Positions 10,324 through 22,762 of a stretch of 64,000 nucleotides of DNA are shown piece after piece. The notes under the pieces were generated by a model, which worked only from the letters and a program-made list of their open reading frames with translations, did no database searches and was not told where the DNA came from. Location: assembly GCA_019752575.1 (NCBI GenBank), contig JAIELW010000001.1:1-64000 (forward strand), written 5' to 3'. The translations under genes and the position numbers were made by a program. The stretch is from Xanthobacteraceae bacterium (GTDB lineage: Bacteria > Pseudomonadota > Alphaproteobacteria > Rhizobiales > Xanthobacteraceae). The number at the start of each line of letters is the position of its first letter. Position 1 is the stretch's first letter.

Positions 10324-10878
10324 TTATAAGCTCGCGGCCGCCCGCGCGGCCTGATCGTAATGACCCGAAAGCGCGCGCATGAGACTCGCGATTTCGGACA
10401 AACGCTTCTCGTCGGCGCCGGTCGCCTTCACCGGCGCGACCAAGAGCGCTTCGCGGATTTTTCCGTATTTCTTCACGACCGCCTCGCCCTTCGCAGAGAG
10501 CGAAACCGTCTTTTCGCTGCCCTTGCGGCCCGAAGTCAGCAGCCCTGCGCCTTCGAGTTTTTTCACGGCGTAAGTGACGAGATGCGTGTCTTCGATGGAA
10601 AGTACGAGGCAAATGTCGGCTAGCCGCTTCGGCCGATTGCGATGCGCGACCGCGTGCAGCACCAGCACTTCCATCGGGTTCACATCGGGGAGGCCGGCGG
10701 CGGCGACGCAGCGCACCATCCAGCGCTCGAAAGCGTGGCCCAGCAGGATCAAACCGAATTCGAGTTCGGAAAGCGAAGGCATCGCACCCGCCGCAAGATG
10801 CGCGGACGAAACGATAGGACCGAGCGAAGCATCGGCTTTGCCGGGCCCGTTGGCCGCAACACGTAGCGCCTTTGGCAT
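10324..10878 (-). CDS. MarR-type winged-helix transcriptional regulator
   Basis: 184 residues with a winged-helix domain at about 60-150: the recognition region LVLSIEDTHLVTYAVKKLEGAGLL, followed by the wing TSGRKGSEKTVSLSAKGEAVV. A 35-residue N-terminal extension precedes the fold. It is divergent from the oxoprolinase gene and upstream of the TRAP operon on the same strand, so it probably controls both in response to their substrate. Three ACAAAT/ATTTGT half-sites in the divergent region are candidate operators. Confidence 0.82.
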   Translation of the reverse strand: MPKALRVAANGPGKADASLGPIVSSAHLAAGAMPSLSELEFGLILLGHAFERWMVRCVAAAGLPDVNPMEVLVLHAVAHRNRPKRLADICLVLSIEDTHLVTYAVKKLEGAGLLTSGRKGSEKTVSLSAKGEAVVKKYGKIREALLVAPVKATGADEKRLSEIASLMRALSGHYDQAARAAASL

Positions 10879-10926
10879 TCGCCTTCCCTGCGAAAAAAAT
10901 GCCTGACTTTCGGGAGCGTACCCCGC

Positions 10927-10947
10927 ACAAATAATTTGTCAACAAAT
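10927..10947. promoter_or_regulatory. Candidate MarR operator: three alternating half-sites
   Basis: ACAAAT at 10927, its inverse ATTTGT at 10934 and ACAAAT again at 10942. The first two make a perfect 6-1-6 palindrome and the last two a 6-2-6 one. The A/T-rich block stands out from its GC-rich surroundings and lies between the divergent marR-like and oxoprolinase genes. Confidence 0.6.
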
Positions 10948-10984
10948 CGTCGGCGTTTTATTGATCGGTTACGGGAGAACGGCG

Positions 10985-14650
<3,666 letters not shown>

Positions 14651-15451
14651 CTAGCTGGCCGCGCGAGCATGCGCGGCAATCAGTGCCGCTATTTCCTCCG
14701 GATGCGTACCGATCAGAAGGTGACTCGCGCCAGAAATCTTCTCCGGTTTCGCATTCGGGATGCTTGCAGCCAACAGCTCCGCGATCCGGTGCAGCACGGG
14801 ATGCGATTTCGTTCCGCGAATCACGAGCACAGGCAGATCGAGCTTCGCGTAGTCCGAAAGCGGATTGCGAAGCGAGAACATCGCCGGCCAGTCCCGCACA
14901 TTGGCTGGTGTCGTTAGCACAGCGAATTCGCGAATCTTAGACGGCAAAGATGCAAACGTCCCGTCGCCCGTCCAAAAATCAATCACGCGGCGCGCGGCTT
15001 CAGGCTCGCCGTTTTGATATGCGAGGATATAGGCTTCGCTCATATTCTTTACGGCGGCGTAGAGTTCATTGTCGCCGCTCTGGCGCAGCAGATCGCAGGG
15101 GTTTGCTTCGATCAGCGTGAGGCTTGCGAGCGGCACTTTCTTTCGAAGCGCCGTTGCCACTGCGAGCGCTCCTCCCCATGAATGCCCGACAAGATGGACC
15201 GTAGCGTTTGTGCGCGAAATCACCGCTTCGATGATCTCCACATATGCGTCCACCGATATATTTTCCGCGTCCAACGGAGCCGTCGAGCCGCATCCAGGCA
15301 AGCTCGTCGCGACGCTGCGAAAGTTTTTCAGATTGTCGGAGATCGGCCGCCATGCCGCCGTCGAGCTGAAAGATCCGGGCACGAATACGATGCACGGTCC
15401 TTCGCCGGACTCAACATAATCGACCGCGCGGCCGCTAAACTGAAATGTCAT
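14651..15451 (-). CDS. Alpha/beta-hydrolase
   Basis: 266 residues with the alpha/beta-hydrolase order: oxyanion region VFVPGSFSS near 25, nucleophile elbow GHSWGG near 93 (Ser catalytic), an acid following LPVLVIRG near 213, and the late histidine in SGASHLLIG near 247. The ATG at 15451 is preferred to a TTG one codon upstream. Substrate unknown; it could be an esterase or a lactone/amide hydrolase. The stop codon directly abuts that of the convergent oxoprolinase gene with no terminator between them. Confidence 0.85.
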   Translation of the reverse strand: MTFQFSGRAVDYVESGEGPCIVFVPGSFSSTAAWRPISDNLKNFRSVATSLPGCGSTAPLDAENISVDAYVEIIEAVISRTNATVHLVGHSWGGALAVATALRKKVPLASLTLIEANPCDLLRQSGDNELYAAVKNMSEAYILAYQNGEPEAARRVIDFWTGDGTFASLPSKIREFAVLTTPANVRDWPAMFSLRNPLSDYAKLDLPVLVIRGTKSHPVLHRIAELLAASIPNAKPEKISGASHLLIGTHPEEIAALIAAHARAAS

Positions 15452-15494
15452 CAAATCGACCCTAACGAGCGCCTTCGCGAAGGGTCAAGTGAAG

Positions 15495-16631
15495 CTAGTC
15501 TTCGCCGGGAATCGCTTTCGGCAAATTCTTCTTCGTGGGCGGAAGCTCCTTGTAATACTTCCGGTTCTTCACCGAGCCCGTGAGAATGTCGTCCGCGTTT
15601 TTCTTCGAGCCGACGCGGGCGGGGGGCGTGATACGATTTGGATTGTAGGGCGCGGGCTGCGGCCCCTGCTGCCACTGCATCTGCGGCTGCTGTTGCGGAG
15701 CCTGCTGCAAATGCTGCGGCTGCGGGTAATTCTGCTGCTGCGGATTGATCGCGAGCGGCTGCTGGTTCCGCTGCTGCTGCGGCGGCGGATAAGCCTGATA
15801 GGGCGAAAGCGGCTGCTGCTTCGAGCGCGGCACGAAGCGTTGCGGCGGAACATCGTCGTCTTCGAAATCGCTTTGCTGCGGCTGCTGCACGCGCGCGATC
15901 GGGAAACGCTCGTAATGCTTCTGCTGTTTCTGCGCCATGGGGCCCGGTTCGTTCGGATAGCGGCGCGGCGGCGTAATCAGTTGCGGCGTCGGACGGCAAA
16001 CCACGCCGCTTCTGCGCGCGAGATCTAAATGAAAGTGATCGTGGTGCGCGGCGTCGTAACCGGGGCCGAGCACGGTCGTGAACACTTCGCAGCCGCCGGC
16101 ATGAATCTGGCGCAGGAAACCGCGCTCCTCCGACGTGCCGTGCCAGCCGTGCTTCACGGTTACGATGCGACCGCTTGCGAAAGTAAATCCCGCGACATCG
16201 AGCGCATTGCCGAAGCCGTGCTCCGACATGTTTCCGGTGCCGCCGATGCGGCGGCAGGAATAAGAAGAAAGTTGCCGCACTTCGACGATGGCTTCGCCGA
16301 ACCAGGCTTGCGCCGCGGGTTGCGCGATTTCGGCAAGCCAGCGGCTGAAAGCCACCGTCATCGGGCAGCCGAGCGTCGCCTGCGGCGTCATCATGACCTG
16401 GCCTTCGGAGGCGGCCAGAATCTTGAAGGGATGGTTCATCCCGCAGGACGAGTCGCCGTTGATTTCGGAAACCTGCTCGACGTAGGAGGTGGCCTGCATC
16501 AGGCGCTGCGCGATGCATTGTTCTTCGGCGGCGGCACGCCAAGGCGCGCGCTCTTCGTAATTGAAGGCGCGGCAGCCAAACAGCCCCAAAGCGACGAGCG
16601 GGGCGACGAGATACAAACGTCCGCGCGCCAT
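15495..16631 (-). CDS. Extensin-like family lipoprotein with Gln/Pro-rich tail
   Basis: 378 residues. A lipobox-like LGLFGC at about 15-20 suggests a lipid-anchored periplasmic protein. Residues 35-215 match the extensin-like C-terminal domain of alphaproteobacteria: CGMNHPF, SYSCRRIGG, SEHGFGNALDVAGF and HHDHFHLDLA. The last two look like a metal site of the LAS-peptidase type (H-x-n-D and H-x-H), so a cell-wall peptidase role is plausible. Residues 225-340 are low-complexity Gln/Pro repeats, comparable to the linker of the L,D-transpeptidase encoded nearby at 18292. Confidence 0.82.
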   Translation of the reverse strand: MARGRLYLVAPLVALGLFGCRAFNYEERAPWRAAAEEQCIAQRLMQATSYVEQVSEINGDSSCGMNHPFKILAASEGQVMMTPQATLGCPMTVAFSRWLAEIAQPAAQAWFGEAIVEVRQLSSYSCRRIGGTGNMSEHGFGNALDVAGFTFASGRIVTVKHGWHGTSEERGFLRQIHAGGCEVFTTVLGPGYDAAHHDHFHLDLARRSGVVCRPTPQLITPPRRYPNEPGPMAQKQQKHYERFPIARVQQPQQSDFEDDDVPPQRFVPRSKQQPLSPYQAYPPPQQQRNQQPLAINPQQQNYPQPQHLQQAPQQQPQMQWQQGPQPAPYNPNRITPPARVGSKKNADDILTGSVKNRKYYKELPPTKKNLPKAIPGED

Positions 16632-16699
16632 GCGCGGGAAAATGGGCCGCCGCCGGTTTAGAGAGAGTTAAGAAACGCGGACGGCTATCAGCGTCCAGT

Positions 16700-16796
16700 T
16701 CTCATCCTGAGGAGGGCGCGCTCGCGCCCGTCTCGAAGGATGCGGCCTCATGGTTCGAGACGCACTCGCTTACGCTCGCGCTCCTCACCATGAGGA
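16700..16796. repeat. Palindromic repeat, family B, copy 2
   Basis: CTCATCCTGAGGAG...CGTCTCGAAGGATG and ...GGTTCGAGACG...CTCCTCACCATGAG form an imperfect long hairpin related to the copy between groES and groEL. It is followed within ten bases by half of a family A element. Confidence 0.85.
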
Positions 16797-16804
16797 TCGA
16801 AGCT

Positions 16805-16839
16805 GGTGGTTATGGGTCCCCGCTTTCGCGGGGACGACC
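16805..16839. repeat. Half-copy of palindromic repeat family A
   Basis: GTGGTTATGGGTCCCCGC...CGCGGGGACGACC corresponds to the right half only of the element at 793. Read in frame it gives a spurious MVMGPRFRGDD start for the MFS gene that follows. Confidence 0.8.
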
Positions 16840-16898
16840 ATAGCGAATGTCGCCTCATCTATTGCCGCGCATTAACAGACGCGGCAAAAAGACGGCGA

Positions 16899-18092
16899 AT
16901 GTCTCGGCCTGCTTCCTGGCTTTCCAAATTGCGCGGTCCGCATCGCGCCGTTCCGGTTTTCGGGATCACCATGATCCTGACCTGGGGAACGCTGTTTTAT
17001 TCCGCCGCTTTGCTGCTTCCTCTGCTCGCGCAGGCACGCGGCTGGCCGATTGCGCTGGTGATGAGCGGTATTTCGGTCGGTCTGCTTGCGGGCGGCCTGG
17101 CGTCACCCAGGATCGGCCGGGCGATCGACCAATACGGCGGACACTATGTAATGGCGGCAGGATCGCTGCTCGGCGCATCCGCGCTCGCCGCCCTGCCCTT
17201 TGCAACGCATCCGGTTTTCTATTTCGCGATCTGGGCCGCACTCGGCGTCGCGATGGCGGCTAATCTGTACGATCCGGCTTTCGCGACGCTTACCCGCATC
17301 TTCGGCGCGGATGCGAGAAAGCAGATCACACTGCTTACGCTCATGGGCGGCTTCGCTTCCACCGTAAGCTGGCCCGCGACACATCTGCTGCTCGGCGTCA
17401 CTGACTGGCGCGGCACCTATTTCATCTATGCCGCTGTGATGGCCTTGGTGGTCGCCCCGCTTCATGGCTTTGCAGTCCCGCGCACGAAAGCGAAAGCGAC
17501 GCCGCCCGCCGAAGGCGCAAAAGTGCCCGCCGTGCTTGCCGCAAAGGGCCTCGTTTTCGTGCTCGTCGCCTGCGCTTTTGCGACTTTCATGTTCGCGCAG
17601 TCGGGCATGCTCACCCATATGCTCCTGATCTACGAGCGTATGGGCGTGGACCGCGCGACTGCGGTCGCCATCGGCGCGTTGTTCGGCCCGGCACAGGTCG
17701 CCGCGCGCGTCTGCGAGCTTGCGGTTGCGCGCCACACGCATCCGCTGAATGTCGCGCGTTTTGCCGCGGCGCTGTTGATTTCCGCTTTTGCGATTTTCGC
17801 GGTCTACGGCATCAGCGCGGTTACAGCCGCGATTTTCGTGCTTATGTTCGGAGCGGCGAACGGCCTCATGACGATTGCGCGCGGCACGCTTCCACTCGCG
17901 CTCTTCGGTCCGCAGGGCTACGGTCATCTCGTCGGAAGATTGGCGGCACCCGCGCTTGCCGTGCAAGCGGCGGCGCCGATTGCGATGGCCGTTGTCATCG
18001 AGCGCGTTTCCGATCCGGCCGCGCTCGCGCTTACCGCCGGCTTCATCGCGATTGCGTTCCTGTGCTTTCTGGGAATCCGGCGGCCCTCGTAA
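16899..18092 (+). CDS. Major facilitator superfamily transporter
   Basis: 397 residues with twelve hydrophobic segments, split by a cytoplasmic loop near 195-210 (VPRTKAKATPPAEG). The loop between helices 2 and 3 has GRAIDQYGGHYVM, a weak form of the MFS signature. The ATG at 16899 is chosen because the longer frame from 16806 is repeat sequence that yields no conserved protein. Substrate unknown; the first helices (ILTWGTLFYSAALLLPLLA) resemble bacterial monocarboxylate-type or drug exporters. It stands alone between repeats and a cell-wall enzyme. Confidence 0.85.
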   Translation: MSRPASWLSKLRGPHRAVPVFGITMILTWGTLFYSAALLLPLLAQARGWPIALVMSGISVGLLAGGLASPRIGRAIDQYGGHYVMAAGSLLGASALAALPFATHPVFYFAIWAALGVAMAANLYDPAFATLTRIFGADARKQITLLTLMGGFASTVSWPATHLLLGVTDWRGTYFIYAAVMALVVAPLHGFAVPRTKAKATPPAEGAKVPAVLAAKGLVFVLVACAFATFMFAQSGMLTHMLLIYERMGVDRATAVAIGALFGPAQVAARVCELAVARHTHPLNVARFAAALLISAFAIFAVYGISAVTAAIFVLMFGAANGLMTIARGTLPLALFGPQGYGHLVGRLAAPALAVQAAAPIAMAVVIERVSDPAALALTAGFIAIAFLCFLGIRRPS

Positions 18093-18110
18093 CCCGGCAG
18101 TTAAGACTCC

Positions 18111-18160
18111 CGAAACCATGATCCCTAAGCGCGTGGAAACCATGATCGCAACGATCATGC
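18111..18160. repeat. Short dyad and duplicated GAAACCATGATC motif
   Basis: GAAACCATGATC occurs twice about 25 bases apart, and the second copy is part of a perfect dyad, CATGATCG-CAA-CGATCATG (18141-18159). It lies in the 199-base gap between the MFS gene and the L,D-transpeptidase gene. Resembles a small intergenic repeat; a role is not evident. Confidence 0.5.
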
Positions 18161-18291
18161 GCGAAGACGCGGTGTTGCGCGCCTGAGGCGGCACGAATTT
18201 ACCAATCGGTTGGGATGACAAATTACTAACGAGGACGCGCGAGCGTTTCTCGCGTGCAGTTGTTTCGGCGCTTTCAGTCACGAGTACGTCG

Positions 18292-19260
18292 ATGCGTAAA
18301 TTCGCTCTCGCTTTTGCAGCCACGATGTTCGCTGCTCCTGCCCTGGCGCAGGATTTTTCGGTGCCCGCGCTCGATCCGGTCACGGTCGCGCAGATTCAGG
18401 GGCCGTCGGTCATCCGCGCGCCGCGCTATGTCGTCGAAGACGAAAACGAGCGCCAGCCGCGCAACCGCAATACGCGCCGGCAACCGCAAAATCAGCAGTG
18501 GGATGAGAACGAGACGCCGCCGCGCCACTATCAGCGCCAGCAACCCGTCGCGCAGTACCAGCAGCAACAGCAGCCGCAATACTACGCGCCGCAACAGCAG
18601 CCGCGTACCGATCTCGGCGGCGGTTTCATCGAATTCCTGATCACCGGCAACAGCAATCCGCGCCAGCGCGTCGAGCAACAGCCGCAGCAGCAGTACTACT
18701 ATCCGCCGCAACAACAGCAGCAGCCGATGTACTACTCGCGGCAGGCCCCGGCCTATCAGCAGCCGATGCATGTCGCACGCACCGATCCGCAGGAACAGCC
18801 GCAGCGTCCGTCATTCGATCCGCGCTTCGAGCGTACCGAGGTCGAGTACAAGAGCGAGCATCCGGTCGGCTCGATCATCATCGATACGCGCACGCGCTAT
18901 CTCTATCTGATTCAGCCGAACGGCCGTGCGATCCGCTACGGCGTCGGCGTCGGCCGTCCCGGCTTCGAGTGGAAAGGCGTGAAGACCGTTTCCGCGATGA
19001 AGGAATGGCCGGACTGGCGTCCGCCCGCGGAGATGCGGCTGCGCCAGCCGTATCTGCCGGAGCACATGCCTGGCGGACCGAACAATCCCTTGGGCGCGCG
19101 CGCGATCTATCTCGGTTCCTCGCTCTATCGTATCCACGGCTCGAACGAGCCGCACACCATCGGCAGCGCGGTTTCCTCGGGCTGCTTCCGGATGCGCAAC
19201 CAGGACGTGATCGATCTCTACGGCCGCGTGAAAGTCGGCGCACGGGTCGTCGTGCTTTGA
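18292..19260 (+). CDS. L,D-transpeptidase (YkuD family)
   Basis: 322 residues. A signal peptide (cut after PALAQ near 20) exports it to the periplasm. Residues 50-175 form a Gln/Tyr/Arg-rich low-complexity linker. The YkuD catalytic domain fills 185-322, with HGSNEPHTIG and SSGCFRMRN near 282-303 giving the catalytic His and Cys. It makes 3-3 peptidoglycan cross-links or, in Hyphomicrobiales, may attach outer-membrane barrel proteins to the wall. Together with the extensin-like lipoprotein and porin nearby it fits envelope maintenance. The linker resembles the tail of the 15495 protein. Confidence 0.92.
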   Translation: MRKFALAFAATMFAAPALAQDFSVPALDPVTVAQIQGPSVIRAPRYVVEDENERQPRNRNTRRQPQNQQWDENETPPRHYQRQQPVAQYQQQQQPQYYAPQQQPRTDLGGGFIEFLITGNSNPRQRVEQQPQQQYYYPPQQQQQPMYYSRQAPAYQQPMHVARTDPQEQPQRPSFDPRFERTEVEYKSEHPVGSIIIDTRTRYLYLIQPNGRAIRYGVGVGRPGFEWKGVKTVSAMKEWPDWRPPAEMRLRQPYLPEHMPGGPNNPLGARAIYLGSSLYRIHGSNEPHTIGSAVSSGCFRMRNQDVIDLYGRVKVGARVVVL

Positions 19261-19274
19261 CTATTGACTGATGC

Positions 19275-19473
19275 CGTCCTCGACGCCGCGTAGCGGCGGT
19301 CGGGGACCCATAATCCCTGTGCGAATTAATGAACGCGGGACGGCCCGATATCAAATCGGGAACCGGTGGTTATGGGTCCCCGCCGGAGCCTGTCATCGGA
19401 CGCGCGCAAGCGCGGTCCGTTGGCGGGGACGACGGATATGGGTTGGCCCCTTCGGCGCGCCCCGGAATGACAA
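19275..19473. repeat. Palindromic repeat family A (copy 3) with a family C half-element
   Basis: GTCCTCGACGCCGCG...GGGGACCCATAATCCCTG and GGTGGTTATGGGTCCCCGCC...GGGGACGACGG form the hairpin arms (19275-19435). It is followed by GGCGCGCCCCGGAATGACAA (19454-19473), the right end of a family C element. It separates the L,D-transpeptidase and malate synthase genes, which converge. Confidence 0.8.
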
Positions 19474-19479
19474 TTTGAA

Positions 19480-21231
19480 CTAGGCCGCCGTGATCAGCTT
19501 GTAAGCCGGGATCGTCAGGAACTCGGCGAACTCGTGGGCGAGCGACATTTCCCGGAACAGATCGATCGCTTCCCGGAAGCGGCCCGCGTCGTAAGCCGAA
19601 TGGCCGATCGCATCGCGGACGCGCGCCATTTCGTCCCTGAGCACGGCTTCGAACAATTCTTGCGTTACTTCGCGGCCGTCCGCGAGCTTCGCGCGGTGAT
19701 AGAGCCACTGCCAGACCTGCGCGCGGCTGATCTCGGCGGTCGCCGCATCTTCCATCAGATTATAAAGCGGCACCGCACCGCGGCCGCGCAGCCAGGCTTC
19801 GATGTATTGAATGCCGACGCGGATGTTCTGGCGCAACCCCTCTTCGGTGCGTTCGCCCGAATGCATCTCGAGCATCTGGTCGCGCGTGACCTGCACGTCG
19901 CGGCGTAATTTATCGAGCTGGTTCGGTGTTTTCATTAGACGGTTGAACACTTCGCTCGCGACCGGCACGAGATCGGGATGCGCGACCCAGGTGCCGTCGT
20001 GACCGTCGCCGGCTTCGCGCTCCTTGTCCTGACGCACCTTGGTGAACGCGGCTTCGTTCTTCACCGCGTCGCCGCGCACCGGAATCTGTGCCGCCATGCC
20101 GCCCATCGCGAACGCGCCGCGGCGGTGGCAGGTGCGGATCAAAAGCAGCGAATACGCACGAAGGAACGCGCGATCCATCGTCATCACGCCGCGGTCGGGC
20201 GTGAGGAAACGCTTGTTTTTGCCGAGCCGCTTGATGAAGGAGAAAATGTAGTCCCAGCGGCCGCAGTTCAGGCCCGCGATGTGCTCGCGAAGCTCATAGA
20301 GGATTTCGTCCATCTCGAACGCCGCCGGCAGCGTTTCGATCAGCACGGTCGCCTTGATGGTGCCCTTCGGCATTTTCAGCTTGCGCTGCGCGAAGACGAA
20401 AACGTCGTTCCAGAGTTTCGCTTCCTGGTGGCTTTCGATCTTCGGCAGATAGAAGTATGGGCCGGAGCCTGCCGCGCGTGCGCGTTGCGCGCAGTGGAAA
20501 AAGTAAAGCGCGAAGTCGAACAACGAACCGGAAACCGGCTTGCCGCCGACCGTCACGTGATCTTCCGTCAGGTGCCAGCCGCGCGGACGCACGACGAGGG
20601 TCGCGGGCTTGGCTCCGAGCTTATATTCCTTCCGGGTCGCAGGATCGGTGAAGTCGATCTTGTTGTCCCAGCGATCTTTGAGGTTGATCTGGCCTTCGAT
20701 CAGGTTGTCCCAGCTCGGCGAGCAGGCATCCTCGAAGTCGGCCATGAAGACTTCGGCGCCGGAGTTCAGCGCGTTCACGACCATCTTGCGGTCGACGGGG
20801 CCGGTGATTTCGACGCGGCGATCGATCAGATCCTTCGGCAATTTCCCGATCTTCCAGTCGCTTTCGCGAATCTTCCGCGTCTCGTTCAGGAAGTCGGGCA
20901 GTTCGCCCTTGTCGAAACGCGACTGGCGCTTCATGCGCGCGCCTATTAGCTCGGCGCGCTTCTTCTCGAACTTCTTGTGCAGCTCGGCGACGAAGCCGAG
21001 CGCCTCTTTCGTGAGAATCTCGTCGAAGCGGGCCCCTCGGGCGCCGCGGATCGATACTCCGCCGATCCGAAACGAGCCGCCGACGGCTTTCGCGGGCGTC
21101 TTGGCCTTCGCGCGAACGGCACTTTTTTTCGCCGGCTTCTTCGCAGCCTTCGCCTTGGTCTTCTTCTTGTTCTTGGCGGCGCGGGCGGGTTTGGCCTTGC
21201 CCTTACGCTTTGACTTCTTCGCGGGGGCCAT
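19480..21231 (-). CDS. aceB: Malate synthase A with lysine/alanine-rich N-terminal extension
   Basis: Condenses glyoxylate with acetyl-CoA to malate. Residues 60-583 match the malate synthase A family: MADFEDACSPSW near 165, RPRGWHL near 218, RGVMTMDRAFLRAYS near 350 and GHDGTWVAHPDL near 425. The family is near 530 residues; this one has 583 because of about 50 N-terminal residues made mostly of Lys, Ala, Pro and Arg, like a histone H1 or AlgP tail. No other start codon precedes the conserved part, so the ATG at 21231 is needed. That start lies 29 bases inside glcF. Being last in the glycolate operon fits removal of glyoxylate. Confidence 0.93.
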   Translation of the reverse strand: MAPAKKSKRKGKAKPARAAKNKKKTKAKAAKKPAKKSAVRAKAKTPAKAVGGSFRIGGVSIRGARGARFDEILTKEALGFVAELHKKFEKKRAELIGARMKRQSRFDKGELPDFLNETRKIRESDWKIGKLPKDLIDRRVEITGPVDRKMVVNALNSGAEVFMADFEDACSPSWDNLIEGQINLKDRWDNKIDFTDPATRKEYKLGAKPATLVVRPRGWHLTEDHVTVGGKPVSGSLFDFALYFFHCAQRARAAGSGPYFYLPKIESHQEAKLWNDVFVFAQRKLKMPKGTIKATVLIETLPAAFEMDEILYELREHIAGLNCGRWDYIFSFIKRLGKNKRFLTPDRGVMTMDRAFLRAYSLLLIRTCHRRGAFAMGGMAAQIPVRGDAVKNEAAFTKVRQDKEREAGDGHDGTWVAHPDLVPVASEVFNRLMKTPNQLDKLRRDVQVTRDQMLEMHSGERTEEGLRQNIRVGIQYIEAWLRGRGAVPLYNLMEDAATAEISRAQVWQWLYHRAKLADGREVTQELFEAVLRDEMARVRDAIGHSAYDAGRFREAIDLFREMSLAHEFAEFLTIPAYKLITAA

Positions 21232-22585
21232 CGGCCTTCTCCCTGGGATTTAAAGTGGCGGGGTTATGCCACAAAGTCTCCGGGGGATTCCAGCCGTCTA
21301 AGGCATTTGGTTTCGGGCCGCCGGTGGCCCAATCCAGCAATTCCACGGTGTGCAGGATCGGCCATTCGAGACTGGCGCCAATCTGCACCATGCAGCCCAC
21401 ATTGCCCGTCGCGATCAACCCCGCCCCGGTCGAGCGGACATTCACGACTTTACGCTCCCGGAGGCGGCCTGCGATTTCGGGCTGAAGCATGTTGTAGGTC
21501 CCGGCGGAGCCGCAGCACAAATGACCCTCCGGCACTTCACGCACTTCGAAGCCCATCCCTGCCAACAGCATCTTCGGCTGCTGGGTGATCTTCTGGCCAT
21601 GCTGCATCGAGCAGGCTGAATGGTAGGCGACCGGCAGCTTTATCGGCTGGGCGCCTTTCAATTCGAGCACGGAGAGATATTCGGTGATGTCGCGTGCGAG
21701 CGAGGAAACTTTCGCAGCCTTGTCCGCGTAGGCCTTGTCGGTGCGGAGCATGAAGCCGTAATCCTTCACCGTCGTACCGCAGCCGGAGGCCGTAATCAGG
21801 ATCGCGTCGAGGCCGCCGTTCTCGATTTCGCGCATCCAGGCATCGACATTGTTTTTCACGAAGTCATGCGCCTCGTGCTCGCGGCCCATGTGGTGCGAAA
21901 GCGAGCCGCAGCAGGCTTCGCCTTCGGGCAGCACGACCTCGATGCCATGGCGCGTTAAGAGCCGGATGGTCGCCTCGCGGATCGACGGCTTCACGACCTG
22001 ATCGACGCAGCCGGACATCAGCGCGACGCGGCCCTTCTTCGGACCGAAAGGCGGATGCACGCGCACGAGGCCAAGGCTGCTTTTCGGAAGCGACCGGGGC
22101 GCGAGCGACAACATCGCCGCAATCCGCGACATGCCGAGCGCTTTCGCAATCGGCGCAATCCAGCGCGTGAAAGCAGCCAGCCGCATCATCGCGCGGAAGC
22201 GCGCCGGATACGGCATCACAAGACGCAAGAGCGTGCGCGCAAACTTGTCGGACAGCGGACGGCGATAGGTTTTCTCGATATGATTCCGCGCGTTATCCAC
22301 GAGATGCATGTAGTGCACGCCGGAAGGGCAAGTCGTCATGCAGGCAAGGCAGGAAAGGCAGCGATCGATGTGCTTCACATCGTCCTTCGCCGCTGCGCGG
22401 TCCTGCTCCAGCATCTCCTTGATGAGATAGATCCGGCCGCGCGGACTGTCGGCCTCGTCGCCCAAAAGCACGTAGGTCGGGCAGGTCGCGGTGCAGAAGC
22501 CGCAATGCACGCAGGCGCGCAGAATCTTGTCCGACTCCGCGATATTCGGGTCGGCAAGCTGCGTCAGGGTGAAGTGCGTCTGCAT
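21203..22585 (-). CDS. glcF: Glycolate oxidase iron-sulfur subunit GlcF
   Basis: Electron-transfer subunit of membrane-associated glycolate dehydrogenase. 460 residues with two ferredoxin-type 4Fe-4S motifs (CVHCGFCTATCPT near 27, CLSCLACMTTCPSG near 78) and two CCG domains ending GEACCGSLSHHMG and GHLCCGSAGTYN. Length and order fit GlcF. It is separated from glcE by an ABC transporter gene and a 177-base gap that holds a repeat, an unusual arrangement. Its last codons overlap the malate synthase start. Confidence 0.95.
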   Translation of the reverse strand: MQTHFTLTQLADPNIAESDKILRACVHCGFCTATCPTYVLLGDEADSPRGRIYLIKEMLEQDRAAAKDDVKHIDRCLSCLACMTTCPSGVHYMHLVDNARNHIEKTYRRPLSDKFARTLLRLVMPYPARFRAMMRLAAFTRWIAPIAKALGMSRIAAMLSLAPRSLPKSSLGLVRVHPPFGPKKGRVALMSGCVDQVVKPSIREATIRLLTRHGIEVVLPEGEACCGSLSHHMGREHEAHDFVKNNVDAWMREIENGGLDAILITASGCGTTVKDYGFMLRTDKAYADKAAKVSSLARDITEYLSVLELKGAQPIKLPVAYHSACSMQHGQKITQQPKMLLAGMGFEVREVPEGHLCCGSAGTYNMLQPEIAGRLRERKVVNVRSTGAGLIATGNVGCMVQIGASLEWPILHTVELLDWATGGPKPNALDGWNPPETLWHNPATLNPREKADGPREEVKA

Positions 22586-22630
22586 GATCGATTAGGTGTC
22601 ACGGCTGTTCATCGAAAGCAACGCCTTCTC

Positions 22631-22754
22631 GTCGTCCCCGCGAAGGCGGGGACCCATAACCCCGGTATTTATTTGTTCTCGCTAGGCTTAGATCAAGCAA
22701 CGGACGCAGGGATTATGGGTCCCCGGCCGCCGCTTCGCGGCGCCGAGGACGACA
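22631..22754. repeat. Palindromic repeat family A, copy 4
   Basis: GTCGTCCCCGCGAAGGCGGG-GACCCATAACC at the left and GGGATTATGGGTCCCCGG...CGCCGAGGACGAC at the right. It is nearly identical in layout to the copy at 43911. It lies between the ABC transporter gene and glcF within one gene series. Confidence 0.88.
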
Positions 22755-22762
22755 TGAATAAA

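Noticed and set aside
18118-18186. A 22-codon frame (MIPKRVETMIATIM...)
   Set aside because: It coincides with a duplicated palindromic motif, so the reading is probably accidental.
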